A stretch of 38,310 nt of DNA from JBOGTC01 sp050692055 (GTDB lineage Bacteria > Chloroflexota > Limnocylindria > QHBO01), in NCBI GenBank assembly GCA_050692055.1, contig JBOGTC010000115.1, forward strand, positions 1-38,310, in the 5' to 3' direction. Shown here piece by piece: positions 1 through 7,423 of the stretch; positions within the stretch are counted from its first letter, which is position 1; the number at the start of each line of letters is the position of its first letter. Below the pieces are notes generated by a model. That model was not told the origin of the DNA. It did not search any database and saw only the letters and a list, made by a program, of their open reading frames with translations. The position numbers and the translations under genes are program-made.

Positions 1-2
1 TC

Positions 3-488
3 GGCCGATTCTTCACTCATGGCCGGGGCGGCCGCTCCGTGCGGCGCGGCAACGTCCGCTTCGCCATCCTCTCGGCCCTCCAGGACCGACCGATGCACGG
101 CTACCAGGTCATCCAGGAGCTCGAGCGACGGACCGATGGCCGATGGCGCCCGAGCGCCGGCTCCATCTATCCCACCCTCCAGCTGCTCGAGGACGAAGGC
201 CTCCTTACGAGCGAGGAGCTCGAGGGACGCCGCACCTACTCGCTGACCGATGCGGGCCGCAAGGACGCGGCAAAGCACCCGCTGGCCGCGGCGGGCGGGC
301 TAGACACCGATGCCGCAGACGATGGCCCCCACCTCGGCCGGCAGCTGCGGAGTGTCGCGCAGGCGTCGATGCAGATCGAGCGCATCGGGACCGCCGACGC
401 GCAGAAGGCTGCCAACGAGATCCTCGTCGACGCTCGCCGCCGTCTGTATCGGCTGCTCGCTGACGATGAAGCCGGCGATGAGCGCTGA
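3..488 (+). CDS. PadR family transcriptional regulator, 5' end cut by window edge
   Basis: DNA-binding repressor of the PadR family. The reading frame is open from the first bases of the window, and the residues before the GTG at 39 (FFTHGRGGRSVRRGN) match the glycine/arginine-rich lead-in usual for this family, so the true start lies outside the window and the GTG is probably internal. The winged helix follows: MHGYQVIQELERRTDGRW, then SAGSIYPTLQLLEDEGLL (recognition helix) and RRTYSLTDAGR (wing). The C-terminal part (IERIGTADAQKAANEILVDA) is the usual dimerising helix. It overlaps the next gene by 11 bases, suggesting a regulator-acetyltransferase operon. The effector is unknown. Confidence 0.88.
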   Translation, partial: GRFFTHGRGGRSVRRGNVRFAILSALQDRPMHGYQVIQELERRTDGRWRPSAGSIYPTLQLLEDEGLLTSEELEGRRTYSLTDAGRKDAAKHPLAAAGGLDTDAADDGPHLGRQLRSVAQASMQIERIGTADAQKAANEILVDARRRLYRLLADDEAGDER

Positions 489-888
489 CATCGAGCTCCA
501 CGAGATCACCGATGCGAACCGCGACGCCGTGCTCGCCCCCTCCGCGTTGCTCCCGAGCAGAAGCGGTTCGTTGGGTCGGTCGCCGAGGCGCTCGAGGACG
601 CCGCGGAGTACCCGCACGCCAACCCCTGGTGCCGCGCCGTCTATGCCGGCAGCGAACCGGTCGGGTTTGTCATGCTCAGCTGGAACGTCACGCCGGACCC
701 GCCGCGCATCATCGGTCCATGGTTTCTGTGGAAGCTGCTCATCGACGAGCGCCACCAGCGCCGCGGCCACGGACGGGAGGTCGTCCGACAGGTCGCCGAG
801 ATCGTCCGCGCGCCTCGGCTTCGTTCCGACCGGCGACGTCGACGAGGAGGGCGAGGTCATCCTCCGCCTCGACCTCGGCGCGAGGTAG
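478..888 (+). pseudogene. GNAT family N-acetyltransferase, broken by a frameshift and an internal deletion
   Basis: Remnant of a GNAT acetyltransferase of the spermidine-acetyltransferase type. It begins at ATG 478 with MSADIELHEITDANRDAVLA in one frame. After a run of five C at 536-540 (three C would restore the frame) it continues in another frame with LRVAPEQKRFVGSVAEALED, then EPVGFVMLSWNV, then the acetyl-CoA-binding part LLIDERHQRRGHGREVVRQV. At about 813 the reading jumps back to the first frame with RLGFVPTGDVDEEGEVIL. About 20 residues expected between these two parts (the GPxGFYA region) are missing, so this is a real deletion and not only a base-call error. The start overlaps the padR stop by 11 bases. 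An active product is unlikely. Confidence 0.75.
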
Positions 889-964
889 GCCAGCTACCAC
901 CTAGACGCCTTGCTGGGCCGAGCCCGACGAACGGTCGAGGAGGCACCTACACGCCGGCGGACGC

Positions 965-1894
965 TCAGCTGAGGCGCCCGCGGCGAATGCTGGCCAGGGC
1001 GTTGACCATCGATCCGACGGTGGCGATGTGCCGAAGCTTGTCGGGGTTGACGATGGAGGCGACGCCGCGAATCGCGCCATCCGCAATGTCGAGCGCCCAC
1101 ACCGCGAGCAGCAGGCCGTCCGCATCCCTCACGAGGGCTCCCGGACCACCGTTCACGGTCAGCGGCTGGAGCGAGCCACCGAACCCCTGCCCGAGTCGCG
1201 CCCAGGCCAGCATGGTGCGGGCGACCTCGGTGCGGCCCACGATCGAGTGGCCGAGCGCGGGTGCCTTTCCGCCTCCGTCGCCCCGCAGCACCACGTCCTC
1301 CGCGAGCAGCGCCTCGAGCGCCGGGAGGTCGCCGCGCTCGACGGCTGCGAAAAAGCCGGATGCAAGGCGCTCCTGCTGCTGGGGAGAGACTGCGAATCGA
1401 GGGCGCTGCTGACGGACGTGGCGTCGCGCCCGGACGGCGAGCTGGCGCACGCTGTCCTGCTTCCTGACCAGGATCGCCGCGATCTCGTCGTATCCGTAGT
1501 CGAAGACGTCACGCAGGAGCAAGACCGCCCGCTGCTCCGGCGAGAGCCGCTCGAGGACAGCGAGGAAGGCGACAGAGAGCGAGTCGACCATCTCGGCGCG
1601 GTGAGCCGGATCGCCCTCGGCGGACTCGACCAGCGGCTCGGGCAGCCAATCGCCGACGTACTGCTCCCGCCGCACCCGGGCCGACCGCAGGTGATCGATC
1701 GACAGCCGGGTGGCGAGGGTGGCGACGTACGCGGGGGGCGACTCGATCGTTGTGCCGGCCTCGCGCACTCGGTGGAGGCGGAGGAGTGTCTCCTGGACGA
1801 CGTCCTCCGCCTCGACGACGCTCCCGAGCATCCGGTACGCGATCGCGAAGGCGCGACGCCGGAGTGCCTCGAGGTCGGCGTCGGCCGCGCTCAC
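965..1894 (-). CDS. ECF41-type RNA polymerase sigma factor with fused SnoaL-like domain
   Basis: Alternative sigma factor that directs RNA polymerase to its own promoter class. Region 2 is seen in AFAIAYRMLGSVVEAEDVVQ and region 4 in LSPEQRAVLLLRDVFDYGY. The C-terminal extension of about 130 residues is the NTF2/SnoaL-like control domain of group ECF41. Its signature motifs are present: WLPEP in the linker, DGGGK in the extension and NPDKL near the end. In ECF41 this domain replaces a separate anti-sigma factor. I chose GTG 1894 because it overlaps the epimerase stop in a GTGA arrangement; a longer form from ATG 1924 would overlap by 34 bases. Pairing with an oxidoreductase/epimerase gene is typical of ECF41. 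An ECF41-like promoter lies upstream of the operon, so autoregulation is likely. Confidence 0.92.
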   Translation of the reverse strand: MSAADADLEALRRRAFAIAYRMLGSVVEAEDVVQETLLRLHRVREAGTTIESPPAYVATLATRLSIDHLRSARVRREQYVGDWLPEPLVESAEGDPAHRAEMVDSLSVAFLAVLERLSPEQRAVLLLRDVFDYGYDEIAAILVRKQDSVRQLAVRARRHVRQQRPRFAVSPQQQERLASGFFAAVERGDLPALEALLAEDVVLRGDGGGKAPALGHSIVGRTEVARTMLAWARLGQGFGGSLQPLTVNGGPGALVRDADGLLLAVWALDIADGAIRGVASIVNPDKLRHIATVGSMVNALASIRRGRLS

Positions 1895-2832
1895 GCAGTC
1901 TTCGCGGCAAAAGAGTCGCGCCATGAGGCGTGTCGCGGCATCCAGCCGAGGACGTGCTTCGCCCGCTCATTCGTGGCGCCCCGTGTCTCGGTCGAGATCG
2001 TCACGATTGCCTCTCCGGCGACCAGGCGCCCCAGCCAGCGCGGGATCCTTCGCGGCGGCGGCGCCCCAAGTGCGGCGGCCACGGCCGGCAGCCACTCGCG
2101 GATCGGCGCCGGCTCATCGTCGACGACCTGGAAGATGCCCCGCGTGCCGCGTTCAACCGCGGCGACGGTGGCATCCGCCGCATCGGCGACGTGGATGAAG
2201 GACGAGATCCCCTCACCGCTGCCGACGATCGGGAAGAAGCCGCGGCGGATCATCTCGGTCATCTCACCGCCATCCCGGTCGAGCGACGTGCCCGGTCCGT
2301 AGAGGGCGCCATAGCGAAGGACGATACCCTCGGTCCAGTCGGCGCCGATGACGGCGGCCTCCAGATGTCGCAGCGCCGCGAGCGTGGTCCGCATCGGTCC
2401 GATCGGGTCGGGATCGAGAGGATCCTCCTCCGTCTTCACCATCGCGCCGCTGCGGGCGAAGGGCCAGCCGGCGAAGCTCTGCGCCACGAAGCGTCGGACG
2501 CCGACGGCGCGGCCGGCCGCCAGCAGGTGATCGATCCCCTCGGTGCGCAGGCGGTTCGTCAGCGCGAACGCCCGCTCGAAGTGGCGCATGTCGACCGACG
2601 ATAGCGCGGTGGCCTCGTGGACGAGCACCTCCGGCTCGAAGCCGGCCACCGCTCGCGCAACCGCTTCGGGATCAAGGAGGTCCAAGACGACTGGGACGGC
2701 CCCCGCAGCACGCAGCGCGGGCTCCTTGTGTGCCGTGCGGGTCGTCCCCGCCACGTCGTGACCCGCAGCAATGAGCTTCGGGACGAGTTGTCGGCCGAGC
2801 GCGCCAGTCGCGCCGGCAACCAAGACCTTCAT
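1891..2832 (-). CDS. NAD(P)-dependent epimerase/dehydratase (extended SDR family)
   Basis: Oxidoreductase or epimerase with an N-terminal Rossmann fold: MKVLVAGATGALGRQLVPKL carries the GxxGxxG nucleotide-binding motif. The remainder has extended-SDR features such as VLRYGALYGPGTSLD and SSFIHVADAADAT. The usual YxxxK catalytic pair is not clearly visible, so the activity cannot be named. Length is 313 residues, normal for the family. It is the first gene of a two-gene operon; the ECF41 sigma gene starts inside its stop codon. Such enzymes are known genomic partners and regulon members of ECF41 sigma factors, so it is probably the sigma factor's output. Substrate unknown. Confidence 0.88.
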   Translation of the reverse strand: MKVLVAGATGALGRQLVPKLIAAGHDVAGTTRTAHKEPALRAAGAVPVVLDLLDPEAVARAVAGFEPEVLVHEATALSSVDMRHFERAFALTNRLRTEGIDHLLAAGRAVGVRRFVAQSFAGWPFARSGAMVKTEEDPLDPDPIGPMRTTLAALRHLEAAVIGADWTEGIVLRYGALYGPGTSLDRDGGEMTEMIRRGFFPIVGSGEGISSFIHVADAADATVAAVERGTRGIFQVVDDEPAPIREWLPAVAAALGAPPPRRIPRWLGRLVAGEAIVTISTETRGATNERAKHVLGWMPRHASWRDSFAAKTA

Positions 2833-2865
2833 GGGAATCCCTCTGGATTACGTGTTCGCAGAGGT

Positions 2866-2892
2866 GACGACATACCCATGCCGGCCGTGACA
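2866..2892 (-). promoter_or_regulatory. Predicted ECF41 promoter of the epimerase-sigma operon
   Basis: On the minus strand TGTCACG (2892-2886) is followed after exactly 16 bases by CGTC (2869-2866). The published ECF41 promoter pattern, as I recall it, is TGTCACA, 16 bases, CGTC; only the last base of the -35 element differs. The epimerase ATG lies 33 bases downstream. This supports positive autoregulation. Confidence 0.75.
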
Positions 2893-2937
2893 GTGCCAAA
2901 TCTCTGGCGCTCGCCAGGGACGCCGCCGAGCGCAGCA

Positions 2938-2972
2938 CCCCTATTTGTAACGCGCGCAGTCACAAATTGGGG
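2938..2972. repeat. Inverted repeat, 14-base arms with 7-base spacer, at the vapC 3' end
   Basis: Left arm CCCCTATTTGTAAC (2938-2951), spacer GCGCGCA, right arm GTCACAAATTGGGG (2959-2972); 12 of 14 positions pair. It covers the vapC stop codon. No T-run follows on either strand, so it is not a standard terminator. Its 25-base core has a sister copy at 9371-9395. Confidence 0.6.
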
Positions 2973-3394
2973 TAGCCAGGATCCATGCCACGCTTCGCTG
3001 GAGCAACAACCGCGAGGCCTGCCGCACGAGCGGCATCCGCTTGACGAAGGTCGTACGTGATGAAGGACTCCAACTCGTCCGCCAGGGCAAGGGCGGACGC
3101 GAGGTGGATCGCATCGAGCGACCGGAGGGACCTCGGACCGATTCGGGCCGCTGACTCCGCAAGCGACGGCGCGAGCTCGATGAACACGGTGCGATCCCAA
3201 ATCTCCGCCAGCACCTCCGCATCCGGCTGATCGGTCACGCGAGCGATGGCACGTTGGACTTCGACGAACGCAAGCCGGCTGGTGGCTGGATCGGGCCGTG
3301 CCACCAGGTAGGCGCGGAGGGCGTCGCTCTCGGGCTCCCGCAGCACGAGCTTCACCAGCGCCGACGCATCCACGTACGGCCGGCCGTCTACCAC
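2960..3394 (-). CDS. vapC: VapC-type PIN-domain ribonuclease toxin
   Basis: Toxin of a type II toxin-antitoxin pair; PIN-domain toxins cleave RNA using Mg2+ held by acidic residues. The acidic set is visible: Asp9 (YVDASALVK), Glu45 (LAFVEVQRA), Asp94 (RSLDAIHLASAL) and Asp115/Asp120 (FITYDLRQAD). Length is 144 residues. The start is GTG 3394, overlapping the antitoxin stop by 7 bases, so translation is coupled. The antitoxin is of the Phd/YefM type, a common partner. An unusual inverted repeat overlaps the stop codon. The RNA target cannot be predicted. Confidence 0.92.
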   Translation of the reverse strand: MVDGRPYVDASALVKLVLREPESDALRAYLVARPDPATSRLAFVEVQRAIARVTDQPDAEVLAEIWDRTVFIELAPSLAESAARIGPRSLRSLDAIHLASALALADELESFITYDLRQADAARAAGLAVVAPAKRGMDPGYPNL

Positions 3395-3693
3395 GGCTCC
3401 TCGTCACGCATCTCCTGGAGGATCTGCGAGAGCGGCTTTCCTTTCGGCGCCAATAGCGGCGGTGGCAACGAGGCGATGGCCCTCTTGGCTGGCGTTGCTC
3501 GACCTTCGGCGATCAGCCGATCGAGGGTCGACATCGGCCGATCCTCAAGGGGTGTGAGGCGCGCGACCGGCTCGCCCCGCTCCGTGACTTCGTACGCGCG
3601 GCCCTCCTCGCGGACGCGCCTGACATAGACGGAGAGGTTCTGGCGCAGCTCGCGGATCCCCACGCGCTCCGGCTTTGATGGCCTTCCGTTCAT
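3388..3693 (-). CDS. Phd/YefM family antitoxin
   Basis: Antitoxin of the vapC gene that follows. The N-terminal dimerising and DNA-binding fold is seen in VGIRELRQNLSVYVRRVREE and AYEVTERGEPVARLTPL, the standard Phd/YefM pattern. The C-terminal tail (about residues 60-101, ending LSQILQEMRDEEPW) is the expected toxin-binding part. I chose ATG 3693 over the GTG at 3711 because a TACACT -10 element ends 8 bases before this ATG, so the transcript would begin at or near it. Such antitoxins usually repress their own promoter together with the toxin. Confidence 0.9.
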   Translation of the reverse strand: MNGRPSKPERVGIRELRQNLSVYVRRVREEGRAYEVTERGEPVARLTPLEDRPMSTLDRLIAEGRATPAKRAIASLPPPLLAPKGKPLSQILQEMRDEEPW

Positions 3694-3701
3694 GACGCAC
3701 A

Positions 3702-3712
3702 AGTGTAGCACA
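3702..3712 (-). promoter_or_regulatory. Extended -10 promoter TGTGCTACACT of the phd-vapC pair
   Basis: Minus-strand TGTGCTACACT contains an extended -10 (TG, one base, TACACT). ATG follows 8 bases later, which implies a leaderless or nearly leaderless mRNA. The same 11 bases precede two other antitoxin genes (15434 and 19488). Confidence 0.65.
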
Positions 3713-3833
3713 TGGATCGTGGGTACAGCTGTTCGGCGTGGTCAAGCCGTAATTCGCCAAACACCCCAGACCCCGGCGTTCGCCCGAGGGGCGGCGCCGG
3801 GGTCTCTCTGCGTGGATCATCGGTCTACCTCGC

Positions 3834-4385
3834 CTACTCTGGAGCCGCCTCCGTCGTCGACGGTCCCTCGACCTCGGCGGTCCGCGCCGGCATCGGCCAC
3901 AAGGCGGCAACGAGCGCGCCGGCCACCGCCAGACCGAGGATCACCCACCGCACGCCGGGCTCGTACAGCACGTCGACCGGCAGAAGGGTATCCAGCGACC
4001 ACGCGCCCGGGCCGAGCAGCTGGATCGCAAAGACGCCGACGAGGAAGGCCACCGGGAACTCGATTCCGCCTGCCGGCGACCAGAATCCGTTCGGCCAGTG
4101 GACCTTGATCAGCAGCACGATCGTCTGTGCCACCAGCCCGGCCGCGGCGAGCGGCACGAGCAGCCCGGCGATGAGCGCCAGCCCGCCGCCCAGCTCCGCC
4201 ACCAGGGAGATCGACGCCCAGAACAGCGGCGGCTTCAGCCCCAGGTAGCCGATGAAGCCCTTGAAGCCCTCCCAACCCGGGCCGTCCCACCAGCCCAGCA
4301 GCTTCTGAAGTCCATGCGCGACGAAGATCGTGCCGATGCCGATGCGCAGCACAAGCATCGCAATGTCGAGTTCCACCTGGCTCAC
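3834..4385 (-). CDS. DoxX family integral membrane protein
   Basis: Small membrane protein of the DoxX family, whose members are linked to redox or thiol stress and respiratory chemistry. Four hydrophobic segments are visible: IAMLVLRIGIGTIFVAHGLQ with the family HGLQK motif, then FWASISLVAELGGGLALIAG, then LVPLAAAGLVAQTIVLLIKV, then a C-terminal segment (WVILGLAVAGALVAALWPM) after VEFPVAFL-like text. A short proline/acid tail ends it. GTG 4385 is chosen because the family normally begins just before the first helix and GAAGAG lies 7 bases upstream; longer starts to 4457 are possible. It stands alone between two oppositely organised regions. The substrate is unknown. Confidence 0.85.
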   Translation of the reverse strand: MSQVELDIAMLVLRIGIGTIFVAHGLQKLLGWWDGPGWEGFKGFIGYLGLKPPLFWASISLVAELGGGLALIAGLLVPLAAAGLVAQTIVLLIKVHWPNGFWSPAGGIEFPVAFLVGVFAIQLLGPGAWSLDTLLPVDVLYEPGVRWVILGLAVAGALVAALWPMPARTAEVEGPSTTEAAPE

Positions 4386-4514
4386 CCTCGTGCTCTTCGT
4401 GAATCCGTTGATTGTGCAACCGCTTTGGATTCTAAAGCAGGCGAACGCTCGGGCCAAGCGATCGACAACGCTACGCCTTTACGAGTCAAGCCCGGGACGA
4501 CTCGGGAGGCAACG

Positions 4515-4592
4515 GTGGACGAGAACTTCATCGCGCTCGCGCCGGCGAAGGTGCGTGGAACGGTGACGGACATCTGCGCGCTGCTCGCCTGA
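4515..4592 (+). other. Possible 25-codon ORF or gene remnant
   Basis: GTG 4515 has a good ribosome site (GGGAGG, 6 bases upstream) and encodes VDENFIALAPAKVRGTVTDI plus five more residues before a stop. I do not recognise it. It could be the tail of a lost gene or a chance frame between doxX and the helicase. Confidence 0.2.
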
Positions 4593-4627
4593 CGGAGGGA
4601 CGTAGCCGGCGATAAGCGGCCGGCCGG

Positions 4628-4643
4628 TACCATCGGGACAAAC
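4628..4643 (+). promoter_or_regulatory. -10-like element before the uvrD2 start
   Basis: TACCAT at 4628-4633 ends 10 bases before ATG 4644. No Shine-Dalgarno sequence lies between them. This is consistent with leaderless or short-leader transcription. Confidence 0.4.
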
Positions 4644-6587
4644 ATGGATCCCGAGGCCATCCTGGCCGGCCTGAACGACGAGCAGCGGGCGGCGGCCATG
4701 GCCGTCACCGGCCCGGTCGTCATCCTGGCCGGCGCCGGCACGGGCAAGACGCGGGTCATCAGCCACCGCGTGGCCTATGCAGCGGCGACCCAGGCGATCG
4801 ACCCGAAGCAGGTCCTGGTGGTGACCTTCACCGAGACGGCGGCAGCCGAGATGAAGCATCGGCTCAGGCAGCTGCGCCTGCCGCAGGTGCAGGCGTCGAC
4901 CTTCCATGCGGCCGCGCGCCGCCAGCTGGCGTACTACTGGCCGCTCGTCCACGACCGGCCGCTGCCGGAGGTGCTCGACTCGAAGCTGCGGATCATCGGT
5001 CCATTGGCACGTCAGCTTCCGGGTGGATACAAGTTCACGCCGGCGAAGGACCTGGCCGACGAGATCGAGTGGGCCAAGGTCCGCCGCCAGCGCCCGGAGA
5101 CCTACGAGCCGGAGCGTGAGCCGCCGGTGCCGAAGGACGTCCTCGCTCGCCTGTGGCGCAGCTACGAGGCGGCCAAGGCACGGGCGAACCGGATCGACTT
5201 CGAGGACATGCTCACCTTCGCGGTCGAGCTGTACGAGACCGATGCGGACGCGCTGGCGCTCGTCCATCGGCGCTACAGCTGGTTCAGCGTGGACGAGTAC
5301 CAGGACACGAACCGGCTCCAGGAGGACCTGCTCCGGCTGTGGCTGGGCGACCGGCGCGACCTGTGCGTCGTTGGCGACCCCGACCAGACGATCTACACCT
5401 TCACCGGCGCCAGCAGCGACTACCTGACCCGCTTCACGGACCGATATGCCGATGCGCGCGTCGTGCGCCTGAGCAGCAACTACCGCAGCACGCCGCAGGT
5501 GATCGCGCTCGCCAACCGCCTCATTCCCGGTCGCGAGCTGCGCTCGACGGCTTCCGATGGACCGATGCCCGAGCTGGTCCCCCAGGCCGACGGCGACGCC
5601 GAGGTCGCCGCGATCGTGGCGCGCATCCGGGGGCTGCTGGGCGACGGCGTGCCGGCGACCGAAATCGCCATCCTGGTGCGGACGAACGCCCAGCTCGTGC
5701 CGTTCGAGGCGGCGCTGACCGCCGCCGAGATCCCGTTCACCGTGCGCGGCGTCCGCTTCTTCGCCCGCCCCGAGGTCCGGGCCGCTAGCGCCGCGCTCAA
5801 GGGCGGTGGCGAAGGGTCGCTGGCGCGCATCGTGACCGACCGATGGCGGACGGAGCTCGGCTTCGACGAAGGCGATCCACCAGGACCCGCTTCCGGTGCC
5901 GAGGCGCGCGACCGCCATGCGGCGCTCTCCACTCTGCTCGGGATGGCGCGATTGCTCGAGGCCGAGCAGCCGGACGTCACCGTCGAGGACTTCCTGGGCG
6001 AGCTCACCCGACGCGACGCCACCGAGGCGGATGCCGGTGGCGACGGCGTGACCCTCTCGACGCTTCATCGGGCCAAGGGCCTCGAGTGGGACGCCGTCTT
6101 CCTGCCCGGCCTGGAGGAGGGGACCCTGCCCATCCGGCAGTCCTCCTCGGAAGCCGATGCGCTCGCCGAGGAGCGTCGCCTCCTGTACGTCGGCATCACT
6201 CGCGCGCGGCGGCACCTCGTCCTGTCGTGGGCGGGGTCACGGGTGGGTGCCAAGGGGCCGGTCCGGGCCCGTCCGTCGCGGTTCATCTCGGAGCTGCGGC
6301 CGAACGCCGTCGCGCGCCCGGCGCCGAAGCCGTCGGCCGCCTCCGCGGCCACCTTCGAGCTCTCCCCCGACGACGAGCCGCTGCTAGAGCGCCTCATCGA
6401 GTGGCGCCGCCAACGCGCCCGGGCCGACGGGGTCCCCGCCTACGTCGTGGCCGACAACAAGACGCTGGCCGCCATCGCCGTACGGCGGCCGTCGGACGAG
6501 GCGATGTTGCTGGGCGTGCCCGGCATCGGTCAGCGCAAGGTGGCCATCTACGGTGCGGACATCCTGGAGATCACGCTTTCCAGCTGA
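4644..6587 (+). CDS. UvrD/Rep superfamily 1A DNA helicase with HRDC domain (UvrD2-like)
   Basis: ATP-driven 3'-5' DNA helicase for repair. The SF1A motifs appear in order: Walker A GAGTGKTRVI (about residue 30), Ia VTFTETAAAEMKHRL, II VDEYQDTNRLQ, III GDPDQTIYTFTGA, IV SNYRST, V TLHRAKGLEWDAVFLPGLEE and VI LLYVGITRARRHLVLSW. After about residue 570 comes an HRDC domain (LLERLIEWRRQRARADGVPA to VPGIGQRKVAIYGADILEI). A UvrD core with a C-terminal HRDC is the architecture of mycobacterial UvrD2. At 647 residues the gene is intact, in contrast to the truncated second helicase at 8.2-9.3 kb. A RelE-like gene starts directly after its stop codon. Confidence 0.93.
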   Translation: MDPEAILAGLNDEQRAAAMAVTGPVVILAGAGTGKTRVISHRVAYAAATQAIDPKQVLVVTFTETAAAEMKHRLRQLRLPQVQASTFHAAARRQLAYYWPLVHDRPLPEVLDSKLRIIGPLARQLPGGYKFTPAKDLADEIEWAKVRRQRPETYEPEREPPVPKDVLARLWRSYEAAKARANRIDFEDMLTFAVELYETDADALALVHRRYSWFSVDEYQDTNRLQEDLLRLWLGDRRDLCVVGDPDQTIYTFTGASSDYLTRFTDRYADARVVRLSSNYRSTPQVIALANRLIPGRELRSTASDGPMPELVPQADGDAEVAAIVARIRGLLGDGVPATEIAILVRTNAQLVPFEAALTAAEIPFTVRGVRFFARPEVRAASAALKGGGEGSLARIVTDRWRTELGFDEGDPPGPASGAEARDRHAALSTLLGMARLLEAEQPDVTVEDFLGELTRRDATEADAGGDGVTLSTLHRAKGLEWDAVFLPGLEEGTLPIRQSSSEADALAEERRLLYVGITRARRHLVLSWAGSRVGAKGPVRARPSRFISELRPNAVARPAPKPSAASAATFELSPDDEPLLERLIEWRRQRARADGVPAYVVADNKTLAAIAVRRPSDEAMLLGVPGIGQRKVAIYGADILEITLSS

Positions 6588-6866
6588 GTGGCGCGCGCAC
6601 GTTCTTACCGTCTTGACAAGAGTACGTCGAAGCGCTTCCTCCGGCGGGCGAAGAAGCTGCGCCAGCCCCAGGCGACGATGCTGCGCGCGGCCCTGCGACG
6701 GTTCGCGGCCGATCCGGGCGATCCCCTCCTCCGCGTCCACAAGCTGAAGGGCGAGCTGCGCGACTACTGGTCGTTCACCGTCGACGACGATCTTCGAGTT
6801 CTCTTCCGCTGGGACCGCGACGAGGCGTTCCTCGTCAACATCGGCTCACACGACGAGGTCCATTGA
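6588..6866 (+). CDS. RelE/YafQ-like toxin homologue without an adjacent antitoxin
   Basis: Small basic protein (92 residues) with the RelE/ParE superfamily pattern: a basic N-terminal helix (STSKRFLRRAKKLRQPQ), LLRVHKLKGELRDYWSFTV in the middle, and the typical C-terminal strand and end LRVLFRWDRDEAFLVNIGSH followed by DEVH. This resembles YafQ/HigB mRNA interferases. GTG 6588 follows the helicase TGA with no gap and in the same frame. No antitoxin candidate is visible on either side, since the upstream neighbour is the HRDC end of the helicase and the downstream genes lie on the other strand. It may be a solitary toxin or may rely on a distant antitoxin. Confidence 0.75.
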   Translation: MARARSYRLDKSTSKRFLRRAKKLRQPQATMLRAALRRFAADPGDPLLRVHKLKGELRDYWSFTVDDDLRVLFRWDRDEAFLVNIGSHDEVH

Positions 6867-6893
6867 GCAGAGGATCCATGGGCTGCCCGTGGG

Positions 6894-7175
6894 TCAGATC
6901 TCGCGGTTGGCGTCGCGCTCGGAAGCGGTCTGCAGCTCGTCGGATGTTCGGGGTGGCTTCCCCCACCCGGTGGCGTCGATCTCACCCTGGGCAAGGTTGA
7001 GGTACACCGTCTCGTTCTCGACGTTGCCGATCGCCGAGGCGGGGACGTACAGCGCGCTTGAGAAGAACCCGCCGGACACCTCGATGAAGTGCTGGCCGAC
7101 CTCTCGGACTGTGCCGAGCCGGTGGCCATCGTTGGTGAGGACGTCCCATCCGGGTTGAAGGTCGGCGATTCGCAT
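6894..7175 (-). CDS. DUF2171/PRC-barrel-like small protein
   Basis: Protein of 93 residues. The first 60 resemble a PRC-barrel or DUF2171 fold: MRIADLQPGWDVLTNDGHRL, GTVREVGQHFIEVSGG, LYVPASAIGNVENETVYLNL. Such domains occur in stress and storage proteins of unknown mechanism. The C-terminal 30 residues look disordered and charged. The ATG at 7175 lies 7 bases after the HicB stop, so the two are probably cotranscribed. No strong ribosome site is seen. Function not known. Confidence 0.72.
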   Translation of the reverse strand: MRIADLQPGWDVLTNDGHRLGTVREVGQHFIEVSGGFFSSALYVPASAIGNVENETVYLNLAQGEIDATGWGKPPRTSDELQTASERDANREI

Positions 7176-7182
7176 GTGAGAT

Positions 7183-7392
7183 TCAGTCAGCTTCGATGGA
7201 TCCGACCGCGGTCGTCGCGGGTGGGATGTCCTCCCCGTCCTCGCGCATCGCCTCGAGGTGAAGCCGAATGCCCTCTCCGATGAGCTGCTCGACCTCCTCG
7301 CGCGTCGCTCCGGTCGCGATACACCCCGGAAGATCCGGTACGTAGGCCGCCCAGTTTCGGGGGGTCTGCTCGTAGACAACGGCGTACTTCAC
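7183..7392 (-). CDS. HicB-like antitoxin-family protein, no HicA partner seen
   Basis: Protein of 69 residues with the HicB partial RNase-H-like fold: VKYAVVYEQTPRNWAAYVPD, LPGCIATGATREEVEQLIGE, then GIRLHLEAMREDGEDIPP. This is the common short form lacking a C-terminal DNA-binding domain. GTG 7392 is supported by GGAGAA about 8 bases upstream. HicB normally pairs with a HicA toxin of about 60 residues; none is present on either side. Upstream is the truncated VWA gene on the other strand and downstream is the DUF2171 gene. It may be a stand-alone HicB homologue or what remains of a pair. Confidence 0.78.
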   Translation of the reverse strand: MKYAVVYEQTPRNWAAYVPDLPGCIATGATREEVEQLIGEGIRLHLEAMREDGEDIPPATTAVGSIEAD

Positions 7393-7423
7393 AGGTCCTG
7401 TTCTCCATCCATGCCGGCTTGGC

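Noticed and set aside
1028..2302. Long plus-strand frame across the sigma factor and epimerase genes
   Set aside because: Composition is typical of an antisense shadow, and both minus-strand genes have clear family signatures and coupled starts.
2938..2972. Inverted repeat as an intrinsic terminator for vapC
   Set aside because: The stem overlaps the stop codon and no T-run follows on the minus strand; a sister copy with covariation points to another role.
4479..6215. Long open frame antisense to the uvrD2 gene
   Set aside because: It has no family motifs and lies exactly opposite a gene with complete helicase motifs; long antisense frames are expected at this GC content.
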